Notes: generated by a model not told the origin, from the sequence alone. A DNA stretch of 64,000 bases from an uncultured Hungatella sp. (GCA_910585435.1 CAJUEJ010000001.1:157565-221564); one strand, 5' to 3'; counted from the first letter of the stretch, positions 1 through 8,910 are shown. A program made the numbers and translations.

Positions 1-1
1 G

Positions 2-1042
2 GTTCTGGTCACCGGCTCCATGACAGCTAAGGAGAAGCGGGCTGCCTATGAGATGATTAAAAACCATGAGGCAGACATTATTATAGGAACCCATGCCCTG
101 ATTCAGGAGAAGGTGGTCTATAACAAGCTGGCTCTGGTGATCACAGACGAACAGCACCGGTTTGGTGTGGGACAGAGGGAGATGCTGGGGGAAAAGGGGG
201 AAAAGCCTCATGTGATGGTGATGAGCGCCACGCCCATTCCCCGCACCCTGGCGATTATTCTGTACGGAGATTTGGATATTTCTATCATTGATGAGCTTCC
301 TGCCAACCGCCGTCCCATCAAAAACTGTGTGGTAGACACAGGATACCGGAAAAAGGCGTATGATTTTATCGCCAGGCAGGTAAAAGAAGGGCGGCAGGCC
401 TATGTGATCTGCCCCATGGTGGAAGCCAGCGAGATGATCGAGGCGGAAAATGTACTGGATTACGCGGAAACCCTGTCCAGGGAGCTTGTGGGAGTCACGG
501 TTGCCTGCCTCCACGGGAAGATGAAGGGCAGGGAGAAGAATCAGATTATGGAGCGGTTTGCGGCAGGGGAAATCCAGGTTCTGGTGTCCACCACTGTTGT
601 GGAGGTGGGAGTCAATGTGCCCAACGCTACGGTGATGATGATTGAGAACGCGGAGCGCTTCGGCCTGGCCCAGCTTCACCAGCTGAGAGGCAGGGTAGGC
701 AGAGGCAGGTATCAGTCCTACTGTATCATGGTAAACTGCGGCGATCAGGAGGGAACCCAGAAGCGGCTTGATATTTTAAACCGTTCCAATGACGGATTTT
801 ATATTGCGTCGGAAGACTTGAAGCTTCGGGGGCCGGGGGATATCTTCGGAATCCGGCAGAGCGGGGATATGGAATTTCAGCTGGCGGATATTTTTACAGA
901 TGCAGATATTTTAAAAACGGTATCAGAGGAAGTAAACGGCCTGCTTAAGGGGGATCCAAAGCTGGAGAGGGAAGAGCATCAAAAGCTGAGGCAGCGGCTG
1001 GATGCATATCTGAAGCTAAGCTATGAGAAACTGAATCTGTAG
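2..1042 (+). CDS. recG: ATP-dependent DNA helicase RecG, C-terminal part (5' end outside window)
   Basis: RecG is a superfamily 2 helicase that remodels stalled replication forks and Holliday junctions. The reading frame is open from base 2, so the gene starts upstream of the window and only about 346 C-terminal residues are visible. They hold the DEQH box (DEQHRFGVGQR), motif III (MSATPIPRTLA), the second RecA-like domain with TTVVEVGVNVPNA, and motif VI with the RecG signature QLRGRVGRGRYQSYC, followed by the C-terminal stretch SEDLKLRGPGDIFG. The N-terminal wedge domain and Walker A motif would lie upstream. A downstream sigma-G-like promoter starts a separate spore gene, so this is probably the last gene of its transcript. 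No disruption is visible. Confidence 0.97.
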   Translation, partial: VLVTGSMTAKEKRAAYEMIKNHEADIIIGTHALIQEKVVYNKLALVITDEQHRFGVGQREMLGEKGEKPHVMVMSATPIPRTLAIILYGDLDISIIDELPANRRPIKNCVVDTGYRKKAYDFIARQVKEGRQAYVICPMVEASEMIEAENVLDYAETLSRELVGVTVACLHGKMKGREKNQIMERFAAGEIQVLVSTTVVEVGVNVPNATVMMIENAERFGLAQLHQLRGRVGRGRYQSYCIMVNCGDQEGTQKRLDILNRSNDGFYIASEDLKLRGPGDIFGIRQSGDMEFQLADIFTDADILKTVSEEVNGLLKGDPKLEREEHQKLRQRLDAYLKLSYEKLNL

Positions 1043-1090
1043 GCATTTTAGGAATTACTAAAAAATGACAGATTACGCAGAACCTTCTAG

Positions 1091-1118
1091 TGTATTATTT
1101 TTTTACAGGCACATAATA
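1091..1118 (+). promoter_or_regulatory. Candidate sigma-G (forespore) promoter of the SASP gene
   Basis: CATAATA at 1112-1118 matches the sigma-G/sigma-F -10 pattern CATnnTA. TGTATT at 1091-1096 is a fair -35 element, with a 15-base spacer that is on the short side. The position fits because the next gene encodes an alpha/beta SASP, a class transcribed by sigma-G in known spore formers. Inferred from sequence pattern and context. Confidence 0.5.
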
Positions 1119-1167
1119 GGAGTGTAGCAAGAAAATAAATCACATGAAGAACAAGGAGGCGTGTAAT

Positions 1168-1374
1168 ATGTCAAACAAATCTTCTAACACAACTAATGTA
1201 CCTGAAGCAAAAGAGGCAATGGACAGATTCAAAATGGAAGTAGCAAACGAGCTGGGTGTACCGTTAACAAATGGTTATAACGGAAACCTGACTTCCGCAC
1301 AGAATGGTTCTGTCGGTGGCTATATGGTTAAGAAAATGATCGAGGCGCAGGAGAAGCAGATGGCCGGCAAGTAA
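1168..1374 (+). CDS. Small, acid-soluble spore protein, alpha/beta type
   Basis: Alpha/beta SASPs coat spore DNA, shift it to an A-like form and protect it from UV and chemicals. They are later digested by the GPR protease to feed outgrowth. The 68-residue product has the family layout: a Ser/Thr/Asn-rich start, the segment AMDRFKMEVANELGVPL containing the GPR cleavage region, and the second conserved block GSVGGYMVKKMIEAQEK. I chose the ATG at 1168 because it is preceded by AAGGAGG at good distance. An in-frame ATG at 1144 would add eight residues and place that ribosome binding site inside the gene. It is a single-gene unit between a sigma-G-like promoter and a strong terminator. Its presence shows that the organism can form spores. 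Confidence 0.95.
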   Translation: MSNKSSNTTNVPEAKEAMDRFKMEVANELGVPLTNGYNGNLTSAQNGSVGGYMVKKMIEAQEKQMAGK

Positions 1375-1418
1375 GCCAAAGCTGAAAGAGCCTGAATCAA
1401 AATAAGAAACACAGATGG

Positions 1419-1456
1419 AAGCCTGGCCGGGCTGTATGATTCCGGCCAGGCTTTTG
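1419..1456 (+). terminator. Rho-independent terminator of the SASP gene
   Basis: AAGCCTGGCCGG pairs with CCGGCCAGGCTT around a 10-base loop and is followed by TTTTG. It lies 45 bases after the SASP stop codon. Confidence 0.9.
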
Positions 1457-1549
1457 TCATGTTAAAAAGGTACAAAAGGTCTTCTGACAGCAGGGAAGAA
1501 ACCGCGGCAGATATTTTTCCTGAAAATAAAAAAAGAAAAAGAAGCGGGG

Positions 1550-1578
1550 GTGACATTTAAAATGCTGTATGTTACAAT
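1550..1578 (+). promoter_or_regulatory. Candidate sigma-A promoter of the metallophosphoesterase gene
   Basis: GTGACA (1550-1555) and TACAAT (1573-1578) are separated by 17 bases. The start codon of the next gene follows about 90 bases downstream. Pattern match only. Confidence 0.5.
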
Positions 1579-1665
1579 AAGATGATCACAAAACAAATAG
1601 CAACAGGCTGTCCTCTGTTTTAATAGAGTGCAGCCTTTGTTGTATAGTAAGGAAGGCAGCTTAAT

Positions 1666-2508
1666 ATGAAATTCAGAACTGTAAATTATACCATAAGCGC
1701 CAAACGTCTTCCGCCGGAGTTTGGCGGATTTAAGATCGTCCACCTTTCGGATCTTCACGGCGCCCTGTATGGAAGGGATAATGAAGAATTAGTCCGGGAG
1801 ATCAGGCGGATCAGCCCTCATATTATCTTTATGACCGGAGATATGGCGGACAGCAGCCCTTATGGCGTTCCAAGGCTTAAGAACCTGTGCAGCCAGCTCT
1901 GCGGCGATTATCCTGTTTATGGTGTTCTGGGAAATCATGAGCAGGAGCTGGAGCAGGATGTGAGGAATCCATTGCTGAAATCATTAAAAAAGATGGGGGT
2001 AACCATACTTGAGAATGAGTGGAGGACCATTTCCCGCCAGGGCGCTTCCATAAGGCTGTATGGCCTGGTTACGCCTATGAAATACTATAAAGATATATTA
2101 AAAGAATACCAGTGGGGTGTGAAGTTTACGGCAGAGGATACCAGAAAGCTGCTGGGAGAAGGGGAAGTTTCCTGTTATAAGATTCTCCTGGCCCACAATC
2201 CTCTCTATTATCCGGCATACAGGGACTGGGGAGCCGATCTGACACTGTCCGGGCATATCCATGGAGGGATCATCCGGATCCCTAAGCTTGGAGGACTGCT
2301 GTCCCCGGATCTGACCTTGTTTCCCAGATACGATGGAGGGCATTTCAAAGAACAGGGAAAGGATCTGGTGGTCAGCCGGGGGCTGGGCAATCATTTCCTG
2401 GTGAGAGTTTTAAATCCTCCGGAATTAGTCACTATTGTGTTGCAAAGTCCGAAACGAGAGAGAGACTCCGGTACCAGGCACAGGCCTACTCTACAGTCAC
2501 CGACTTAG
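1666..2508 (+). CDS. Calcineurin-like metallophosphoesterase (YaeI/YkuE type)
   Basis: This is a binuclear-metal phosphoesterase of 280 residues. The metal-binding motifs occur in order: HLSDLHG near residue 27, TGDMAD, GNHE, LLAHNP and LSGHIHGG. Relatives such as YaeI and YkuE act on UDP-diacylglucosamine or on membrane-linked substrates and usually carry an N-terminal TAT or membrane signal. I see no clear signal here, so the substrate is unknown and the protein is probably cytoplasmic or membrane-peripheral. The start has an AAGGAAGG-type site just upstream. The coding end overlaps the 3' end of the convergent glmS gene by 23 bases. The last 20 or so residues are basic and polar and lie beyond the conserved domain, which looks like read-through into the glmS strand after loss of an earlier stop. 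Confidence 0.9.
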   Translation: MKFRTVNYTISAKRLPPEFGGFKIVHLSDLHGALYGRDNEELVREIRRISPHIIFMTGDMADSSPYGVPRLKNLCSQLCGDYPVYGVLGNHEQELEQDVRNPLLKSLKKMGVTILENEWRTISRQGASIRLYGLVTPMKYYKDILKEYQWGVKFTAEDTRKLLGEGEVSCYKILLAHNPLYYPAYRDWGADLTLSGHIHGGIIRIPKLGGLLSPDLTLFPRYDGGHFKEQGKDLVVSRGLGNHFLVRVLNPPELVTIVLQSPKRERDSGTRHRPTLQSPT

Positions 2509-4303
2509 CCAGGTTTCTGGGCTGATCCACATCCAGATTTTTCCCCAGGGACGCATAATAGGCGATCAGCTGCAGGATGACGGCAATAGGAAAGACGGCG
2601 AAGGCATCGTCCACGTCCGGAATCCGGATATGGATGTCTGCCAGATTTCCCTCCACAACAGCGGAGGATTTTGTAAGTAGGATGACAAAGGCACCCCGGG
2701 CCTTTACCTCCCGGACATTGGAAATCACTTTGGAAAATACATGTTCCTGGGTGGCGATGGCGATGACGGGAGATCTCTCTGTGATCAGGGCGATGGTTCC
2801 GTGCTTTAGTTCTCCGGCGGCATAGGCCTCTGCGTGGATGTAAGAGATTTCCTTAAGCTTCAGGGCGCCTTCCAGAGAAAACGCATAATCCCTTCCGCGG
2901 CCGATAAAGAAGGCGTCGCTGTGCTGGATCAGGTGTGTAACCAAATGCTTCTCCTCTTCCCTGCGGCTGATCATCGCTTCCATGGCCGGAATTACATCCA
3001 GAAGCTTAGAGAGGAAAGAGGAAGCCTGCTCTTTGGTATATTTACCCCGGACCAGGGCCATGCGGCAGATGATCATGTAGAGGGCAGCCAGCTGGACCGA
3101 GTAGGCTTTGGTGCTGGCTACGGCTATCTCCGGCCCGGCATGGGTGTAGAGTACATAATCGCTTTCCCGGGCGATGGTGGAACCTTTTACATTGACGATG
3201 GATAAGGTTTTGGAACCGTACGATTTTGCCAGCCTCATGGCGGCCAGGGTATCGATGGTTTCACCGGACTGGGAGATAACGATAACCAGGGTTTTTCCGT
3301 TGATCAGCGGTTCTTCATAGCGGAACTCCGAGGCGATGGACACCATCACCGGGATCCTAAGAAGAGGCTCTGACAGCGCGCGGGCCACCATACCGGCGTG
3401 CATGGCCGTACCGCAGGCAATCACATGGATCTTGTCGCAGGTTTCAAACACAGAGTCAGGAATCTGGTCGTCTGTAAAATCAGGAAGGCCTTTGCTGATG
3501 CGGGGAAGAATCGTGTTTTTCAGGGCCTCCGGCTGCTCGTGGATCTCCTTCAGCATGAAATGGGGGAACCCGTTTTTCATGGCCGCATCCATGTTCCAGT
3601 TAACCTCCAGATACTGAGGCTCTTCCTGGCCGCCGTTTTTATCATACAGGGTGATCCGATAAGGTGTCAGCTTTACAAGCTGCTGTTCCGGCAGCACAAA
3701 ATATCGCCTGGTGTAAGGGATCAGGGCGGTCAGATCAGAAGCGATGATGGCTCCGGAGTGGGTGTAGGCTGCTACCAGAGGACTTACATTCCTTATGGCA
3801 TAGATTTCCCCGGGACGGTCTTCAAACATAATACAGAAGCCGTAGGAACCGTCAAGAAGGCTTATAAGCTCCTGGACAGCTTTTTGGGGGTCGCCTTTAT
3901 AGAGGAAATCCAGGATCCAGGCTGCCACCTCAGAATCGGTCTGAGACTGGAGCTTTTCTTCCAGCCCATAAGCATTTGTCAGCTCCCGGTAATTTTCGAT
4001 AATGCCGTTGTGAATCAGGGTCACCCTTCCTGCCTGATGGGGATGGGCATTCTGATCCGTCACATCTCCATGGGTCGCCCAGCGGGTGTGCCCCAGGCCG
4101 CAGTGGGCGTTGTCCTGATTCCGGGAGCAGAATTCCTTCAGATTGGCTACTTTTCCTGTCTTCTTGATTAAGTGAACATTGGAGGATGTGTCAAAATAGG
4201 CAATGCCTGCGCTGTCGTATCCCCGGTACTCTAACTGTGAAAGGCCGTCAAGCAGAATCTTTTTTGCATTTAACGGGCCTGTATATCCGATAATTCCACA
4301 CAT
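2486..4303 (-). CDS. glmS: Glutamine--fructose-6-phosphate aminotransferase (isomerizing)
   Basis: GlmS makes glucosamine-6-phosphate from fructose-6-phosphate and glutamine, the first committed step to UDP-GlcNAc, peptidoglycan and teichoic acids. The 605-residue protein is full length. It starts MCGIIGYTG, whose Cys becomes the N-terminal nucleophile of the glutaminase domain (GHTRWATHG and HNGIIENY follow). Two SIS isomerase domains come next (SQSGETIDT, STKAYSVQ, GRGRDYAF, EGALKLKEISYIHAEAY), and it ends in the typical PRNLAKSVTVE tail. Translation starts at the ATG after GGAG. The 5' leader contains a glmS ribozyme and a strong promoter, so expression should be shut down by the product GlcN6P. 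The gene converges on and overlaps the metallophosphoesterase gene. Confidence 0.98.
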   Translation of the reverse strand: MCGIIGYTGPLNAKKILLDGLSQLEYRGYDSAGIAYFDTSSNVHLIKKTGKVANLKEFCSRNQDNAHCGLGHTRWATHGDVTDQNAHPHQAGRVTLIHNGIIENYRELTNAYGLEEKLQSQTDSEVAAWILDFLYKGDPQKAVQELISLLDGSYGFCIMFEDRPGEIYAIRNVSPLVAAYTHSGAIIASDLTALIPYTRRYFVLPEQQLVKLTPYRITLYDKNGGQEEPQYLEVNWNMDAAMKNGFPHFMLKEIHEQPEALKNTILPRISKGLPDFTDDQIPDSVFETCDKIHVIACGTAMHAGMVARALSEPLLRIPVMVSIASEFRYEEPLINGKTLVIVISQSGETIDTLAAMRLAKSYGSKTLSIVNVKGSTIARESDYVLYTHAGPEIAVASTKAYSVQLAALYMIICRMALVRGKYTKEQASSFLSKLLDVIPAMEAMISRREEEKHLVTHLIQHSDAFFIGRGRDYAFSLEGALKLKEISYIHAEAYAAGELKHGTIALITERSPVIAIATQEHVFSKVISNVREVKARGAFVILLTKSSAVVEGNLADIHIRIPDVDDAFAVFPIAVILQLIAYYASLGKNLDVDQPRNLAKSVTVE

Positions 4304-4404
4304 GATTTATAATCTCCATTCTTTTTTATTTTCCCATCACAAAAAAACTGTCGTCTTTGTCTGGCAGTTGGAAAGCACAAAGCCGGATGTTGCAGTTTAA
4401 AAAA

Positions 4405-4600
4405 GTTGCTTTGGTTATACCTTGTTTGTTTTGCAGTCACCTGCATATTTCAGGGTATATACACGCCCAAAGCGGCATGGAAGGGCATCCGCCGAAGATT
4501 CGATACTCCCTTCACCTCGTTAACCGGTTCTGCCCGGCTTAAAAGCCGTTCACGGTCGGCAAAAACTGGTGCATGGCGCTTAGCTTTGCTATTAGAAACC
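4405..4600 (-). ncRNA. glmS self-cleaving ribozyme / riboswitch
   Basis: On the minus strand the leader of glmS contains the conserved core of the glmS ribozyme: A|GCGCCA with the predicted cleavage between 4580 and 4579, then GTTAACGAGG, then TATCGA and TTCGGCGGATGCCC. A 3' region follows in which TATACC and GGTATA can pair as P4. In known cases GlcN6P acts as cofactor for cleavage just upstream of the core. The cut mRNA, with a 5'-OH, is then degraded by RNase J. The core motifs are seen directly. The exact 3' boundary is approximate. Confidence 0.93.
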
Positions 4601-4628
4601 TGTGCCTCCTTAAACACAAGTTCTGTCT

Positions 4629-4658
4629 ATTATAACCCTAAGACAGAATATGCGTCAA
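4629..4658 (-). promoter_or_regulatory. Sigma-A promoter of glmS
   Basis: Read on the minus strand: TTGACG (-35, 4658-4653), an 18-base spacer and TATAAT (-10, 4634-4629). Transcription would start about 40 bases before the ribozyme cleavage site, leaving a short 5' leader to be cut off. Confidence 0.8.
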
Positions 4659-4797
4659 TGAGTTGCTTCATAACTTAATGAATTGTTAATGTTTTAGCAC
4701 TGTTTTTTCCGCGGGGAATGTGCTATATTTTATATTTAACAGGAAAATTGTGTAATAGCAGGGCAGCAGGGCTGTTATGAAAAGGATTAAATGACAG

Positions 4798-6924
4798 ATG
4801 AATTTGACAAAAAAGCGAAATTACAGATGGATAGAGATTTTTTTGATGATAATCGGCGGCGGATGTTCTGTGTTTGCGTCAGAGATGTATGGTTCTGGAG
4901 ACAGCGAAGGAAGCTTTCCGGTTTTTACGGCAGCAAGCATGCAAAAGGTGCAGGGATCTGTAAAAGGGGAGGAGACAGAAGCTGAGACGGAGAGAATTTT
5001 AATAGAGAATCCGGATGGGAAGGCCGGGAAAGAGAAGGGACAGGCAGTGCTAAAGAAGATAAAACAGGAGCCTTCCATCAACCGCCTGAATATGGCGTTC
5101 GTATTCCCGGAAGGGACGCTGGAGCCCATGGACAGTGCGGCGGGAAAGGTATTTTCTGCTCTTTCCAGAAAAGATGCCGAATGGATGGCAAGGGTGTACC
5201 GCATGTCTTCTCAATCCCCGGCCACAGTGGCAGCCAGTGCGGGAAAGAAACTGAAGCAGGGGGAGACGCCGGAGTCCTGGGGAAAGGTAAAGGTCTCTTT
5301 TTATGATGGGGACGGTAAGCCTATAAGCGGTTATTCCAATGCCAGGGAGATTCTGTCTGTGGCCAGTGTGTATGCATACATCCATGGGATTGAGGATGAA
5401 CAGACATTTATGGACTATGCCCAGGCGTTGTGGAAGGATTCTCACAGTTACCGTTTTTCAGTCAGTGATTTTTATTATTGTGACGGAAGATGCCTGGATC
5501 AGGAGGACGAGGAGGATGAGGAGGAGATAGAAGGCGCCGTCTATGATCAGGCGGAGGAGATTCTGGGCGGGGACGGAGAGGTATCTTTGGAGCAGATGTA
5601 TACGGCTCAGATGGATGCGGAATCCATATACACAGAATCTGAAAGCTTTGCCGGGGAGGGGGAGCTGCCGGAGAGCAGGAAAAGCCAAAGCCAGGAAAGC
5701 AGTATCAGCGAGGGAGAGGTGGCGCCAGAGAATCAGGCCCAGGCAGAAAGCGGGGAGCAGGAGACCATTATTTTAGACGGGAACATCGGGGATCAAGGAG
5801 AGGCAGAGGCGCCGGAACCTTCGGAAATACCGGCGGAAGAGACTCTGGAGGAAGCCCTGGAAAATAAAAAGCCTGCAGAGAAGGAGACGAAGCGCGATTT
5901 TACGGAGCTGATTCGAAGGTACGATGTGGAGGATTATGAGTCTCTCATGGAGACGGCAGATCCCCAGGAGGCATCAAAGCTGTATCAGATGCATGAGGCC
6001 TATTCGGATTTCAGAGAAAAACCAAAGAAAAGCACGGCCGCTCAATCGGAAAATGAAAAGCATCCTGAAAGCTTACGGGAAACCGGGGCTTCAGCAGGGA
6101 GCGGAAAAGAGACGGACAGCCGGGAATCATCGAAAACCGGAGCAGATGTCACAGATGCCACAGCCAGAGCAGGCCAGGCATCTGAAAAGAAGAAGGGATG
6201 CCGGGGGCATGTGGATTTAACGGTAAAAGCCTACATTACCGGTTTGAAGGAGACAAAGAATTTATTTACGAAGGACAGGATTGGCAATAAGGAGGCAGAC
6301 TGGTCGGAGGGCTGGCAGGGCTGGAGTGAGGAGTATCAGGCCTATGCCAGAGAACTGGAGGCACAGGACTGGTTTGATGCCTATGGCCTGACAGTTTCCA
6401 CAAGCATGTACATACGCAACCCGCTGTCAGCCTCGGAGATTTCTTACTATATGGGGCTTTTGCCGGAAGATACATCAGAGGAGAGAAAAAAGGTGATTCG
6501 CTGTGCCCTGGAATCCGTGGGAAATATTCCGTATTACTGGGGAGGAAAACCGTCAAAACCAGGATTTGACGGAAATGGATTCGGGACGGTTGTATCTCCG
6601 GACAGAAGGGGCCGCGGGCTGAGAGGGCTGGACTGCTCCGGATGGGTCAACTGGGTTTACTGGACAGCGCTGGGGGAACGTCTTCCTTATGCCAGCACCA
6701 GCGGTTTTGTCACAGGAGGAAGAAAGATTGAACGCTCCGGGATGAAGCCGGGGGATCTGATTGTAAGGACAGGAAAAGATTCCTCCCATGTAACCATGTT
6801 TTTGGCATGGGCAGAGGACGGAAGCATGTATCTGATCCACGAGGTGGGAAATTCCACCAATAATGTCACCGTAGGCCGCTATCAGTTTGACTGGCCATAT
6901 TACAGAAGCTTTCTGGATAAATAA
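4798..6924 (+). CDS. Secreted NlpC/P60-family cell wall hydrolase with long acidic linker
   Basis: This 708-residue protein has a short basic N-terminus and a hydrophobic segment (about residues 12-28) that looks like a signal sequence or anchor. A long Glu/Ser-rich region of low complexity (about 220-480, with runs such as EDEEDEEEIEG) follows. The C-terminal domain of about 150 residues is NlpC/P60-like. Its nucleophile Cys613 is in GLDCSGWVNWVYW and the catalytic His664 is in SSHVTMFLAW. NlpC/P60 enzymes cut D-gamma-Glu-diamino acid bonds in peptidoglycan. The PYYWGGKPSKPGFDG segment before the Cys matches the YxWGG lead-in of the family. It lies upstream of an LCP ligase on the same strand, so both probably act in wall assembly or remodelling. 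The ribosome binding site is weak (AAAGGA about 12 bases upstream). Confidence 0.85.
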   Translation: MNLTKKRNYRWIEIFLMIIGGGCSVFASEMYGSGDSEGSFPVFTAASMQKVQGSVKGEETEAETERILIENPDGKAGKEKGQAVLKKIKQEPSINRLNMAFVFPEGTLEPMDSAAGKVFSALSRKDAEWMARVYRMSSQSPATVAASAGKKLKQGETPESWGKVKVSFYDGDGKPISGYSNAREILSVASVYAYIHGIEDEQTFMDYAQALWKDSHSYRFSVSDFYYCDGRCLDQEDEEDEEEIEGAVYDQAEEILGGDGEVSLEQMYTAQMDAESIYTESESFAGEGELPESRKSQSQESSISEGEVAPENQAQAESGEQETIILDGNIGDQGEAEAPEPSEIPAEETLEEALENKKPAEKETKRDFTELIRRYDVEDYESLMETADPQEASKLYQMHEAYSDFREKPKKSTAAQSENEKHPESLRETGASAGSGKETDSRESSKTGADVTDATARAGQASEKKKGCRGHVDLTVKAYITGLKETKNLFTKDRIGNKEADWSEGWQGWSEEYQAYARELEAQDWFDAYGLTVSTSMYIRNPLSASEISYYMGLLPEDTSEERKKVIRCALESVGNIPYYWGGKPSKPGFDGNGFGTVVSPDRRGRGLRGLDCSGWVNWVYWTALGERLPYASTSGFVTGGRKIERSGMKPGDLIVRTGKDSSHVTMFLAWAEDGSMYLIHEVGNSTNNVTVGRYQFDWPYYRSFLDK

Positions 6925-6925
6925 T

Positions 6926-7035
6926 GTACTCTCGGAGTCTCTCTGTGCCTGATTTTGTGAGATGGTTTTTTGTCAGATGTGCATATGACGGAAAATCAGC
7001 CACAAAGGCAGGTGCAGGAGAGATTCCGAGAGTAC
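6926..7035 (+). repeat. Long imperfect hairpin between the NlpC/P60 and LCP genes, containing copy 1 of an interspersed element
   Basis: The outer arms GTACTCTCGG (6926-6935) and CCGAGAGTAC (7026-7035) are perfect complements. Inside them CTCTC/GAGAG, GTGCCTG/CAGGTGC, TTTGTG/CACAAA and TTTTTTGTCA/TGACGGAAAA can also pair, so the whole 110 bases fold into one long stem. The right half (6978-7056, extending past the stem) is about three-quarters identical to the leader of the GH112 gene at 14896-14973. There is no T-run, so it is not a standard terminator. Function unknown. Confidence 0.6.
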
Positions 7036-7173
7036 ATAATAGTGTACAGGGGGAAAAGAACAGGATGCGATACCGTATGGGAGCCAAAGCCGTACGGGGA
7101 TTAGAACGGCTTTGGAACCAGAACAGCATGGGCCAAAGGATATAAGAATGGGAATTGAAAGAGGAAAAGAGTC

Positions 7174-8886
7174 ATGGAATATCAAGATGAAGTAGAGAGA
7201 ATGCGCGCCCGCAGGCAGCGCAAAAATCAGGATCCGGCAAGGCAGAGCAGTATGAGGCAGGGGAGCAGGAAAGAGCTGGAAATTATTGAGTTTGATGATT
7301 TGGAGAGACAGAGGCCATCCAGGAGGCCGTCTGGCCGTCAGGGAAATGGCATTCAGAGGAAAAGCCTTCAGGAGAAAAATTACAGCAGGGACAGGCGGTC
7401 GGAAGAGATAGCCCGCCAGGTCAGGGCCCAGAGGAAGGAGTCTGTGGCACGCCAGGCGGAGGGAAGAAGGAAAAAAAGACACAAAAAAAAGAAGGGGCCG
7501 TTTGTGCTTGTGCTTTTGCTGCTTTGCGGGCTTCTTGGAGGGCTTTTTTTCTATTTCCGGGGAGGTACTATGGGCAGCAAGTACTGGACGGTTGCTGTCT
7601 TTGGGGTGGATTCCAGAGACGGAGGGCTGGAAAAGGACAACCATTCTGATGTGGAGATGATCTGCGTGTTGAACCGGGAGACAGGGGAAATCCGCATCGT
7701 GTCTGTGTTCCGGGATACATATATGCAGGTCAGCGAGGAAGGAAAGTATCATAAAATCAACCAGGCTTATTTTGACGGCGGACATAAACAGGCGGTGGAG
7801 GCGCTGGAGAGGAATCTGGATCTGAAAATCGATGATTATGCCACCTTCAACTGGAAGGCAGTGGCGGATGCCATCACCATTCTGGGCGGGATCGATCTGG
7901 AGATATCCGAAAGTGAATTTGCATACATAAACGGGTTTATTACAGAGACAGTGAATTCCACCGGATTAGGTTCCTATCAGCTGGAGCATCCGGGTATGCA
8001 GCATCTGGACGGTGTGCAGGCGGTGGCTTATGCCAGGCTGCGCCTGATGGATACGGATTATAACCGGACAGCCAGACAGAGGCTGGTGATTTCACTGGCT
8101 ATGGAGAAGGCAAAGCAGGCGGATTTAAAAACCCTGACTACAGTTCTCAACACAGTGCTGCCCCAGATTTCCACCAGTGTGGGGATCAATGATCTGCTGC
8201 CACTGGCAAAGAGCATAAATAAATTTCACATAGGAGAGAACGGTGGCTTCCCGTTTTCAAGAGGTGAAACGTATATTGGGAAGAAGGATTGCGTGATCCC
8301 GCTGACACTGGAAAGCAATGTGATTCAGCTGCACCAGTTTTTGTATGATGACACGGAATATCAGCCTTCTTCTGAGGTAAAGAGGATCAGCGCCCAGATT
8401 GCTGCTGACAGCGGAATGGGAGAGGTGGCAGAGAACGCCCCGGAGGCAAAGGCAGGAGGAAGCGGCGGTTCCTCTTCGGGACAATCCTCAGGGACACAGC
8501 CATCACAGACACAGCCTCCTGTGCCGGAGACATCGGCACAGGTGCCAGCAGAGACAGAACAGGATACTCTGGAGGAAAGTGTCCCTGAAGAGGGAACGGA
8601 GGAAGCCTCTTCAGAAGAGACGGAGAGCAGCCCGGACAGCAGTGAAGGCGGGGAGAGTGAAAGCTCAGAGGAGAATGAGACACAGCCGTCTGCGATTGGC
8701 CCGGGGGCGGGGCCTGAGGGAGGCGATTCCCCCTCTGAGACCCTGTGGCCGGGATCGGATTCAGGTTCCTCAGGCGGCCCTCAGGGCCCTGGCGCGCAGC
8801 CTCAGCCTGGGGATATTTCCCAGGAGCCTGCAGGGCCTGGCGGATACACAGAGCCTGCAGGATCCGGGAATCCGGGTACTCCATGA
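7174..8886 (+). CDS. LytR-CpsA-Psr (LCP) family wall-polymer ligase
   Basis: LCP proteins attach teichoic acids or capsular polymers from lipid carriers to peptidoglycan outside the membrane. The 570-residue protein has a very basic cytoplasmic N-terminus (about 105 residues rich in Arg/Lys/Gln), one membrane segment at about 108-130, then the LCP domain at about 140-390. Domain motifs include VFGVDSRDGGLEKDNHSD, SVFRDTYMQV, KINQAYFDGG, LGGIDLEIS, LDGVQAVAYARLR and DYNRTARQRLV. The Arg and Asp residues that bind the polyprenyl phosphate are present. A C-terminal tail of about 180 residues is rich in Ser, Glu, Gly and Pro and resembles a wall-spanning spacer. The start at 7174 follows AGAGGAAAAGAG. 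The tail is longer than usual for the family. Confidence 0.92.
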   Translation: MEYQDEVERMRARRQRKNQDPARQSSMRQGSRKELEIIEFDDLERQRPSRRPSGRQGNGIQRKSLQEKNYSRDRRSEEIARQVRAQRKESVARQAEGRRKKRHKKKKGPFVLVLLLLCGLLGGLFFYFRGGTMGSKYWTVAVFGVDSRDGGLEKDNHSDVEMICVLNRETGEIRIVSVFRDTYMQVSEEGKYHKINQAYFDGGHKQAVEALERNLDLKIDDYATFNWKAVADAITILGGIDLEISESEFAYINGFITETVNSTGLGSYQLEHPGMQHLDGVQAVAYARLRLMDTDYNRTARQRLVISLAMEKAKQADLKTLTTVLNTVLPQISTSVGINDLLPLAKSINKFHIGENGGFPFSRGETYIGKKDCVIPLTLESNVIQLHQFLYDDTEYQPSSEVKRISAQIAADSGMGEVAENAPEAKAGGSGGSSSGQSSGTQPSQTQPPVPETSAQVPAETEQDTLEESVPEEGTEEASSEETESSPDSSEGGESESSEENETQPSAIGPGAGPEGGDSPSETLWPGSDSGSSGGPQGPGAQPQPGDISQEPAGPGGYTEPAGSGNPGTP

Positions 8887-8910
8887 TTAAAGGGGGAGGT
8901 TTTTAGCAAC

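Noticed and set aside
3398..4171. 257-codon plus-strand frame
   Set aside because: Antisense shadow of glmS, which is complete and well conserved.
4357..4678. Two small plus-strand frames upstream of the NlpC/P60 gene
   Set aside because: They cover the glmS ribozyme and promoter on the other strand.
6924..7145. 73-codon frame between the NlpC/P60 and LCP genes
   Set aside because: It lies over the long hairpin and leader element and has no ribosome binding site. Its partial similarity to the N-terminal extension of the GH112 frame comes from the repeat, not from a protein.
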